Source of the DNA: Sinohyriopsis cumingii
Lineage: Eukaryota; Mollusca; Bivalvia; Unionida; Unionidae
Length of the DNA stretch: 64,000 nucleotides
Reading direction: 5' to 3'
NCBI GenBank assembly: GCA_028554795.2
Contig: CM068835.1
Location: forward strand, 28,646,311-28,710,310
Shown here: positions 55,026 through 64,000 of the stretch, one piece after another
Layout of the letters: every line of letters starts with the position of its first letter
Position numbering within the stretch: the first letter of the stretch is position 1
Notes under the pieces: model-generated
Database searches by the model: none
Told to the model about the DNA's origin: nothing
The model's input: the letters and a program-made list of their open reading frames with translations, nothing else
Position numbers and translations under genes: made by a program

Positions 55026-55767
55026 CCACTGGCAGAGATTTCACCAAATGTTTGCTTTTAAAAATTAGCTGGAGAATGACCCCATCAAGGTCGGCTCCTC
55101 AGGATGACTCCAGTCTACTTCCCACACCTGACAAGAACTGTCAGTCATGCTTAATATGTGCCAGCATCAGACGATAGTATTAAAATGTGTCATTTAAAAC
55201 TACTGACATACATTAAACATAATATAAGAGCAGCATTTATCCATTGTCCAGCATGTATATTTAATTCCTGTGTAATAATATTCATTAGTAAATTCGATGT
55301 GAACCATTTAAATTTACTTTTCTTAGAAAGAAATTTACAGTTAGCAAAACCTTAAAAGGCCAGATCTTCAATCAAAACTGACCAGAAAGTATTTTCATGA
55401 GAGTTTCCTTAGTTTCGCGAGAGTTTCCTTATTCGCTGCATTATATTTTAATGATTTTTTGCTCACTGATGTGACGATGTAACCGCTAAAGTTGTCCACC
55501 ATATATCTGCAATGTACCCATTCCCCTATGATCTTCGCTTGACGTTTATCAGCATGAAAGTAATGCACTAAGAAAAGTCAATTCCCTTGGATAAGAGTGT
55601 TTGCATTAAAGTGAAAAAAAGCCTCACATGCATTGCGCCAAAAAAAACGACAGTGCGATAAAAGAACTGAAAAATCGATGCATTGGTCCTGACTGACAAC
55701 GTGGGTTTCAAACATAACTATGTTGTTATGCACGAATATATTGCATACATTGAAACCTTTACACCTG

Positions 55768-55768
<1 letters not shown>

Positions 55769-55806
<38 letters not shown>
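55769..55806. repeat. (CT)n microsatellite
   Basis: Nearly perfect run. It makes the Arg-Glu stretch of a minus-strand frame here, which is not a gene. Confidence 0.9.
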
Positions 55807-55807
<1 letters not shown>

Positions 55808-56203
55808 TCAAATAATGGTCACTCCAATTTAAAAAGTCTATAAATACTTTCCTGTAAATTTTTTTATCAAAATCATTTAAATGCAGTCTTTAAATTATGA
55901 ATATTAATTATACAAGTATTAATCTAAAAGTAATTCTGATATCGAATTCAATTATGAAGAGTGCTTCTAGCAATCCACAAAGTCAGCGTGACTGGGGGAT
56001 TTGTATTTGATTCTCTGTGCGAACACAAATATGTTGTAACCATGCCCGATTTGTATTACGCCCAATATCAGTATATATTCGGTCTGCAGAGGCATTTACA
56101 GACCTAGATATTCGTTTCTAATAATTCCGACTGAAAAAAAATATTGTAATGTTCCCCTTCCTCTTTTCCTTCTCCACTTTTATTTCCACACGTGTATGTA
56201 TGT

Positions 56204-56204
<1 letters not shown>

Positions 56205-56236
<32 letters not shown>
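56205..56236. repeat. (TG)n microsatellite
   Basis: Sixteen TG units. Confidence 0.9.
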
Positions 56237-56489
56237 TTTCAGCAAAACTAAGTCTTTGCATACATTAACGCTAATAGAGGCGAGTTTTGGGGTATAGATG
56301 AAAAGTTTAGTGTGTCCAGGCCAGAAGGTCTTATTGTACCTCCAGTGTATCAACTTTTTCTCTCAGTTTTATGATATTTTAACTTAAGACTTTAACCAAC
56401 TGGATAAAAATGCACAAAATATGGATACGCAGCCATAATCTAAGCTTACTGTATCGTATGTCCTTTCTATGTTGGAGCTTGCTGAATTG

Positions 56490-56643
<154 letters not shown>

Positions 56644-57094
56644 CCTAGATTAGTTCCGAGCTTCGGCCCTCACAGCAACAGACTGAAACGTTGTCACACA
56701 GTTTGAAATAGATCTTTTTAATTTGTTTTGGGCAAACACAACAGGTCAATGTTTAGACTACCAGTCTAGACTTGGTTTTCCGACCCACTTCGTTTTCTCA
56801 TGGCCTTGTGACTTTTTTAATCGATTCCAGTCTAAAAGAAGGGCTCGACAAGAAAAGAAACTTTGGCTCACTGCCTACCTTGCCAGTATATATTTTTGTC
56901 TTCATTTATTTATTGAAACCACCCGGTGAACAGCTGTCTTTTAGTAGATAAATAATCCAAAAATCTTATCTTGTTTGAAGGACATATCATGGGCAATGCT
57001 CCTAGAATGAGTAATACTTATTACATAGTTTTGATCTTACACGAAGGTGTGAATGAAATCCTACATGTTCTTCCTTTCTCTACATCTGCTAAAG

Positions 57095-57095
<1 letters not shown>

Positions 57096-57169
<74 letters not shown>
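57096..57169. repeat. (TA)n microsatellite, about 74 bp
   Basis: Second long TA run, 450 bases from the first. From 57170 to 60240 I see no gene, only simple repeats. Confidence 0.95.
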
Positions 57170-57172
<3 letters not shown>

Positions 57173-58439
57173 CTACATGTGCATGTCTGTATGTCCAAAT
57201 GTGCATATAGAAAATACTTATAATAAGTATTAATGCAATGTTTCTCAAGCAACACGTTTATATCAAGCATTAAGAAATGAATAACGCCGCTTATGTCAGC
57301 ACAAACAGTGTGAATGAAAAAATGTTTGATTTGCGACGGTGTTTAGAAAAGAGGTCACAAATCTTAACTTGCTAAATATCACTCCACTTATGTGTGCTAT
57401 GGTTTATATACACATGTTAAACCTGCCTGAAAGGCCAGCAGTATTACACACCCATCTGTCTTACAATGCAACTTCTTTAAGGTCTCTTACACCAATTATA
57501 GTCAATTAACTTCTGATCAACAACCACCTGTCTTAAGAATACAATATTCTCACTTTCCAGAGACTACTGCTTATCTACCGGTTTGACTGTCTTTGTACGT
57601 GTTGTTGTTCTCATGTTCCTTATTTATATAAAGAAACATAAAAACAGAAAAGGCCGTTATTCTGTGCCATTAATGTATGTACATCCATTGGATATTTGTC
57701 ATAAATTCTATTGTTATCTATAACATGGACTGGTTTATCATTCACATTGCTGTACTGTCGAATTCAGTTTTTGAAATTCCAACTGAGCGTATGCATGAAA
57801 CGGAACATCCTAATTCGGTTACAAGGTCAACAACTTATATTTTCACATATTTTCACAGAAACAGATGTTTGAGACGACTCTGCTGAATTAGGCATGCTGG
57901 TTGAGTAAAATAATAGTCAAACCTGCTAAATCGAGTACCTATATATGAAGACTACACGTGTAATAAAAACGATGTTAAATAGACTCTAATGTATAAAAAA
58001 GAACACATTTATCTTCAGATAAGGACCATGTCTTGTTAAATACAAGCCTTAGCCGGGTTCCTCAGCGGTTGTTAAACACATTTTTAGTATATGTAAAGAA
58101 CAACGAAGTTAATGTGTAATTTAAAGGTAACATTGCAATTCAGACACGGAATACATGAATCGCCTTTCCGCATTTACATATGTGTGCTACATATATTTAA
58201 AAGTTTAGACTGAATCCGAAAACGATGATGACACAGCTTGAACTTCTTTCGAAACATGAAATTATACGCATAAGAACATAGAAAAACAAAAACAAAAAAC
58301 CATCACCCACAGAAAGAAAAACAAAATTACGCTCCTCCCGAAAAAAAACTAAACAACACAACAACAACCCCAAACACAAAAACAGAATCTCTCGTGTCTA
58401 TGGACCTAACGAGGGAAGCGAGTTAGTTTTAGTGTAAGT

Positions 58440-58440
<1 letters not shown>

Positions 58441-58475
<35 letters not shown>
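58441..58475. repeat. (CA)n microsatellite
   Basis: Seventeen CA units. Confidence 0.9.
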
Positions 58476-58478
<3 letters not shown>

Positions 58479-59014
58479 TCTCCGTGTGACTGCACTGAAA
58501 CTTCAACGCCGCACGAATAAAATATTGATTTTCAAGACAAGTTTGACTAATGAGACCAAATCAGAAGAAATAATATAGGAATAAATAACCTTCTTTCAAC
58601 ATTCGAACTCTGATTTAAACCGAAGATAAAATGTATGACCTCAGCAAGTAATGAAAACTGTATTAACTATGTCGTCATTATTTGTTTGGGGACAGGGTAA
58701 AGAATAGTGATGGGTAGGTGGGGATTCTTTTTAAACGTCCTGTAAAGATAGTGATCCACGTATCTCCTCCATGGTCCCTTATTTAACTGGAAAAAATCAA
58801 TAATGATATTGAAACAGTATAAGTTGTACAGAGAGTTAGCATTAATCAAAAAAAAATTTGTATTTCTTTTTCACAGGATGCTGTAATTAGGACAGCGGTG
58901 TGGGCTTTTACGCCTGCGACCACGAAGCTTACACATCTTTCAAAAATCTGTTCGATACAGTCCTCAAAGATTATTAAAAGTTCTTCTGACTATCTGTTTC
59001 TTTTCTTCTTCTTG

Positions 59015-59017
<3 letters not shown>

Positions 59018-59047
<30 letters not shown>
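59018..59047. repeat. (CT)n microsatellite
   Basis: Fifteen CT units. Confidence 0.9.
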
Positions 59048-59050
<3 letters not shown>

Positions 59051-60244
59051 TAAGAATGTCAATTTGATACACTAAATGAAAGATGTCAGAGTTACTTTTC
59101 AGACCGTTTCTTGTTCCCCGTATCTTGATGAGGCTGTTATTTCTCATTACACCGGAAGAATCAAAAGCTTGTTACGTCATTTTTTTCTCTCCGTTAACTT
59201 CACATGTCAGCCTCATCAATGTGAATTTTTTAACATGAACGTAATTAAATAGGATACGTACAGATTTTCTCCTGACCTTTAAAAATTTCTTGGAATTATG
59301 TCGCCATGTTTACCAAAAAGATTCTGTCAAAACACGTTCTTTCCTTGCGCATGATGCACTTCAGAAGTTGCAAGAGCGTATACCCAGATCCACTATCGCA
59401 TAAAGGTCAAGAAGGTCAGGCCATGAACTGTTCTCTATATTTGAGATCCGCGGTATTACCGGTATACTGGTTTACCACGTTATGTTTTTTTTTTGGTGGT
59501 ACGTACAAAGGTACTTTTTCACTGTACCGGTATTTCGGTAGTTTTTTCAGCAGGAAGTGTACGTAAATTATTGAGTAATCTTGTTTGGAATTAAATTATA
59601 TTAACAGCATTTTTCATTTATCATGAGCAAATACTTAAAATTAATTTACTTATCTTATTTTACAAAACAGCTGTATTTGCCTCAAATTAATTTTAAATTT
59701 TAATTGTATACCTGTATTTATGAATCTTTTAATCACATATTTGACACGTATCATGTATGCCAACGTGATGGCCAAATGGTATGTTGTGAAGGATATTCGG
59801 GCCAAATCCATTTTGGAAACGTTTCGGATTTTAAAAAAAACAAACAAAAATAACCATGCCATTTTTTGCTTACTTACAAGCATATACGAATGTGTTCTAT
59901 ACATATATTCCTTTGTAAGACTGCGAATCATCCTTAAATTTGAATAACTTTAATCCACTAAATATATTCTCGTTTGTTGAGTAAGTGTGTTTTATGTTTA
60001 CTTATCCTTTCCGATAAATAGTATGCCCATTTGTTTGTCTCCCTCTTAAAGTTTCGCTGCCTCTTATATCAAAATTGATGTTAGTAAATTGTAGGCTTCA
60101 GTGTCAGTACTTCCTATTTTTATCAACAAGCTAATTTTTAGCTTACTGTCTTTTATCGGGTGTCGCTATATTGAAAACTTAACCATCCCATTTCAGTTAC
60201 ATTTTTTAGATGTCGACTCATCCAACAATTAACATACACATAGA

Positions 60245-60295
60245 TTTTTGAACCCGCGACCTCTCGCATCTAACCACTTAGGCCACCGTAGCTGT
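60245..60295 (-). mobile_element. SINE head remnant (same family as 46440-46678)
   Basis: On the minus strand, GGTGGCCTAAGTGGTTAGAT and GAGGTCGCGGGTTCAAAA give box A and a good box B. The body is missing and part of the anticodon region is shortened, so this is neither a tRNA gene nor a full SINE. Confidence 0.55.
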
Positions 60296-60974
60296 GTTTG
60301 TGTGTATGTGTGTGTCTCTCTCTCAGTATTTATTTGTATCTTTGGTGTAATATGTTCTTCGTTTAATGTCAGGTAAGTGGTCGGAACCATCCCAAACCAA
60401 ATTTTGGTGATAATAAACTTGACTTCAGTGATCTTGACCTTAAAGGAGAAATGATCATTTCTACCCGTGTTCAAGTTGGCAGAAGTCATGACGGCTATTC
60501 CTTCCCGCCAAGCATAAAGAGTTCTGAGTTAAGTACACAAAGTAATGTTGCAATGTTGTCAGTATTTGTTTCATGAACTGAAGAAAGATTGTTTGATAAT
60601 GCGTAGGATTATAAATAGTTGAATAAAAACGATCACACCCCAGAGATATGTTCCGAAACTTTTCCAGATTTAAATACTAGTGATGAATCTCTCATGATTT
60701 TTTATAGTTTGAGCTCTCCTTCTTAAAAGTAAAGTTCCACAACTATAACCCCAATATTGTATCTGATTTTGGATGTTTTAAGTTCGAGCTCCCAAAGGAG
60801 TTTCGAACATAAACACGTTTAAAAATCGTGTCAAAAATTAATCCTGGCGTTACATTAGCGTTATCACTATCATGTATTGTCGGGGACAGTATAGATCAAT
60901 CTCGCGCGTTGTTGCAAAAGGAAATTAAATGATATGCCATCAGCATCACCCCATGCCCTATTCTTTATCCACCA

Positions 60975-61290
60975 GTCCAAAACACCCCAGTTTAGCGTTG
61001 TAAGAGTTGTCAAAACAACTCAGTTTATTGCAGTAAGAGTTAACTCAAAACACCTCAGTTGAATGTTGTAAGAGTTAAGTTAAAACACCTCAGTTTAGTG
61101 TACCTAGAGTTATGTTAAAACACCTCAGTTTAGTGTTGTAAGAGTTAAGTCAAAACACCTCAGTTTAGTGTAGTAAGAGTTAAGTCAAAGCACATCAGTA
61201 TGGTGTTGCAAGAGTTTAGTTAAAACATCTCAGTTTAGTGTACCTAGAACTGAGTCAAAACACCCCAATTTAATGTTGTAAGAGTTAAGC
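60975..61290. repeat. Minisatellite, 36-bp unit, about eight copies
   Basis: Units related to GTAAGAGTTAAGTCAAAACA plus CCTCAGTTTAGTGTT. Variation among units is high (CAAAACACCCC, TACCTAGA variants), so the array is old. Confidence 0.88.
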
Positions 61291-61430
61291 ATTATCAATT
61301 AGCATTATGTTACATAATGTGTTTTCACTAAACTGAAATATGAAGTGTGAACCATGTTAGACGGATGACACCTGGAATACTTTGAACTTGTATATTGGCT
61401 TTCAAAGAATTTTCCCATTGTCTTTTCTAG

Positions 61431-61826
61431 GATCGTAAGGATATGGAGAAAAAGACAATAGAGGCTTTGAACACATTAGAACGGGAACTGAATGGTAAAT
61501 ATTATTCTCTGGAAACGATGTCCAAAGAAAACCAAACACAGCTTGTAGATGATCATTTCTTATTCAAGGATGATGACGGTTTCGTTGGGATTTCTAGCAG
61601 TATCATATCTTTGACAAAACAGAGAAAAAACCAATTCTACTACATCATTAAAAGGTTGCCACAGAGAGAAAACCATGAAGGAAACTCGGAAAAGAATCTG
61701 TTGATAATACTATACTCCATAATTGGGGGGTGGGCGGTGGACTTCCTGATTTTGTTCACTTTTGACCAGCCCACTGCAAACACCGATCAGATGAATAACG
61801 CTTTTTTTTTCGGAGAGACTTCTTGA
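61431..61826 (+). CDS. Possible exon of an unknown host gene
   Basis: A strong acceptor (CCATTGTCTTTTCTAG) ends at 61430 and is followed by an open frame beginning DRKDMEKKTIEALNTLEREL, a coiled-coil-like start. A donor candidate (GGTAAAT) at 61495 would give a 64-base exon. If it is not used, the frame continues (ETMSKENQTQLVDDHFLFKD and so on) to a stop at 61826. No family recognised. It may belong with the exon-like segment at 63066-63175, but the phases do not join directly, so another exon would be needed between them. Confidence 0.35.
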   Translation, partial: DRKDMEKKTIEALNTLERELNGKYYSLETMSKENQTQLVDDHFLFKDDDGFVGISSSIISLTKQRKNQFYYIIKRLPQRENHEGNSEKNLLIILYSIIGGWAVDFLILFTFDQPTANTDQMNNAFFFGETS

Positions 61827-62517
61827 TATTGTTCAACTATTCTCATCTTTATGATCTTGAGTTGCTGTCAGTACTCCTTTCGTCGCCATCTTCATCGCAA
61901 TAAATTCTAGCCACCTCTGGGTATGGTGTGTCAGCACTGGTATGTTGTTTTTGTAACAACTGTCCATGGATCGCCTTCCTCTGCACACAGATTTTGTTGC
62001 TTTACTGTCAAATCGTAGTAGGTCTCTTTACTTTCCTTTTCTTTCAACGGGTCTTCTTAAAGTGTAAGGAGAATGTATTCGTTTTCTCTCACACATTTTG
62101 CGAGTTTCTTTTCTCAGCCTAAACACTGTCTTCTGCATTCAAGATGACCCTACCCCTTATCTTCTTGGGAAAGTACAATACTTCTTTATCCGTTCTTTTT
62201 GAGTACTGTACCATAGGATGTGTGTATATGTGTGTATATGATGATCGAAACTGTCCTGGTGTAAATGGATTTAATAGTGTCACCATAATTCAATGTCGAG
62301 CGGATGCTTCCTTTATTAGTCGAACGTGCTCAATGTAATTTTTCTTTATAATTTATACGTCTTAATACTCCTTGAAACTTCAGCTTACTTCATTATTATT
62401 TTGATAACCATAGGTTGTCAGGGTTTAACATATTCCCCAACATCACCACCTCACCTGGCGTACAGAAGTTACCTTAACTTGTATTGCGTCATGCTTTGTA
62501 CATCTCTCTCTCTCTCA

Positions 62518-62519
<2 letters not shown>

Positions 62520-62561
<42 letters not shown>
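62520..62561. repeat. (CA)n microsatellite
   Basis: About 21 CA units after a short TC run. Confidence 0.95.
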
Positions 62562-62563
<2 letters not shown>

Positions 62564-63029
62564 CGCACGCTATTGTACACAAGAACATATACTCATCTAA
62601 AAACCCAAGATGTTATTAAATTACCTTGTTACTTGAAATGCAAGATTGCTTCCCTTCTAAGATAGTTTGAAAATGTTAAAAAAAATAATTAAAACAAAAC
62701 AAAACACGTAACAAAATTATTCTTTCTCTTATTCACCGAGGCTACATATTTTTCCAGCGTTTAATACAAAATTACTATAATTGGTTCAATTAATTTTTTT
62801 AGTCATTCTGTGGACACCTGGAAGTTGGCTGTCTTCCGTTCTTAACAGTTTAAAGCGATTGGCAGTCATTATTATTTATAAGTACCCTAATAGTGTTTAG
62901 CTGTTATTACGGTTTATAAGTACCATAACAGTTTACAATGAATGACTGTCATTAAAATTTATGAGTACCCCTATAGTCTGGGAAAATGTTGTTCATATTG
63001 TCATTATTATCATTAAAATATTGTCATTG

Positions 63030-63061
<32 letters not shown>

Positions 63062-63065
63062 TCAG

Positions 63066-63175
63066 ATTCATGAGGGATGCTGGTGGTTACAGTTTTTTGG
63101 CCAGTGGGCAGAGGTATTTTCCACAATTCCAGCAAGACATTCTTGGTCTGGAGCTACTGCAACTCCCTTTACTAG
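63066..63175 (+). CDS. Possible exon of an unknown host gene
   Basis: 110 bases between a TTATTATTATTTCAG acceptor and a TAG/GTGAAA donor. In the phase that starts with one base of a split codon it reads FMRDAGGYSFLASGQRYFPQ, FQQDILGLELLQLPLL without a stop. The residue mix looks like a folded protein. The exon is flanked by intron-like (ATT)n and (CA)n repeats. I cannot name the family; a chance open stretch is possible. Confidence 0.42.
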
Positions 63176-63182
63176 GTGAAAG

Positions 63183-63184
<2 letters not shown>

Positions 63185-63229
<45 letters not shown>
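63185..63229. repeat. (CA)n microsatellite
   Basis: About 22 CA units, nine bases after the possible exon. Confidence 0.95.
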
Positions 63230-63231
<2 letters not shown>

Positions 63232-63812
63232 CCCATGCATATTTTTAAAAAAAAATCATGTTCGGTCAATAATGATGTAGATAGAATATTGAATATTGTC
63301 AATTTTTGGGGCTCGGAATTTTAAAATAGCAAGTTCAAGTAGAAAATGCAAGGAGCCTGTAATGGCCTGAACATCAAATTGGGTCACTTACATATCAATA
63401 CATGTACAAGTAATCATATTTTATTTGTCTTCCCCAAATAGTTTTCCTTAATTGTGATAAGATTTTTTTCTCCACAAATGTCTGAAAAGTCTACACCCAA
63501 GTGACTAGTCCAATACCGTTTTGATACTGATGGACTATATGTATAAATCCTCCCGCGAAAATCAATATCATCAAGGGTGGAGGGCTGATTTATCGGCCTA
63601 CCAAGTGACCTGCACAGTTACACAGGAACAACTGCAGAATCACGTAGCAACACATTTGTCTTTGTAGCAATTTTAGTCAATTGGATTCCAGTAAACTGAT
63701 ACTGATAGTGCTGACAATTGTCATGTCCATGAGTCAGCAATTGGGTCTCTCATAAAGGCAAACTGATATGAGTTGTCTGTGGAACTCCAGAGCTGTCTTA
63801 AGATGACAATTG

Positions 63813-64000
63813 TTATTATATGATGTGCAAACTTCTTTAAATGTTGTGCTTTTGTACTTATATGATGTGCAAACTTCTTCATATCTGTGCTTTTGTACTT
63901 ATATGATGTGCACATGTCTTTATATGCGGTGCTTTCGTCCTTATATAATGTGCAAACTTCTTTATATGCTATGCTTTCGTCCTTATATGATAACCGGGCT
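63813..64000. repeat. Minisatellite, about 42-bp unit, running off the right edge
   Basis: Units related to TTATATGATGTGCAAACTTC plus TTTATATGCTGTGCTTTCGTCC; four and a half copies are visible. Confidence 0.88.

Overview
The window looks like AT-rich, intron-bearing, repeat-dense nuclear DNA of an invertebrate animal, most likely a mollusc. The reasons are a three-exon PLAC8/cornifelin-type gene, a tRNA-derived SINE whose head and body resemble common molluscan SINEs, Polinton (Maverick) elements, a Tigger/pogo transposon, a LINE remnant and many microsatellites. The only host gene I can assemble fully is the PLAC8-family gene on the minus strand (coding exons 23057-23192, 21364-21503 and 19108-19200, 122 residues). 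Two further exon-like segments on the plus strand (61431 onward and 63066-63175) suggest part of another gene near the right edge.

Region by region: 1-1005 holds a minisatellite and a possible LTR-element scrap; 1011-1435 is a fragment of a Polinton; 1788-16757 is a full-length but broken Polinton (copy 1) with inverted terminal repeats of about 310-340 bp and, mostly on the minus strand, capsid genes, a membrane protein, a chromodomain integrase, basic proteins, packaging ATPase and protein-primed DNA polymerase B. 16.9-18.2 kb is microsatellite and minisatellite DNA. 19.0-23.2 kb is the PLAC8 gene. 25613-33502 is a second, older and shorter Polinton in the opposite orientation (copy 2), with its own terminal repeats, a near-perfect 6-bp target duplication and nested insertions. 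34.6-36.2 kb is a dead LINE. 36.4-37.1 kb is a tandem duplication. 39006-41309 is a Tigger-like transposon inserted at a TA inside an ATGT microsatellite. 44.7-47.6 kb has SINE-like and diverged repeats. 48844-52375 is a large inverted-repeat element with 1.3-kb arms. 53.5-55.0 kb has a direct repeat pair. The rest is simple repeats and sequence in which I see no gene.

The most interesting observation is in the Polintons. The small genes at both ends are followed, just past their stop codons, by a hairpin with the form of the 3' stem-loop of replication-dependent histone mRNAs (six-base stem, TTTC-type loop, then AC-rich spacer and a purine-rich GAAAAGA-type block). Four such sites occur in copy 1 and three in copy 2 (one decayed), at matching positions and always on the coding strand. 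In the same elements, next to the packaging ATPase, lies an open frame (9666-10130, minus) whose helix-loop-strand pattern reads like a histone fold, followed by a Lys-rich tail with TPKK/SPKK motifs; a remnant of the same gene sits in copy 2. By contrast a 47-residue gene between the polymerase and ATPase genes has an ordinary AATAAA signal. Together this suggests a Polinton lineage that uses histone-type 3'-end formation for some genes, and perhaps carries a histone-like protein. Both Polintons are treated here as fossils.
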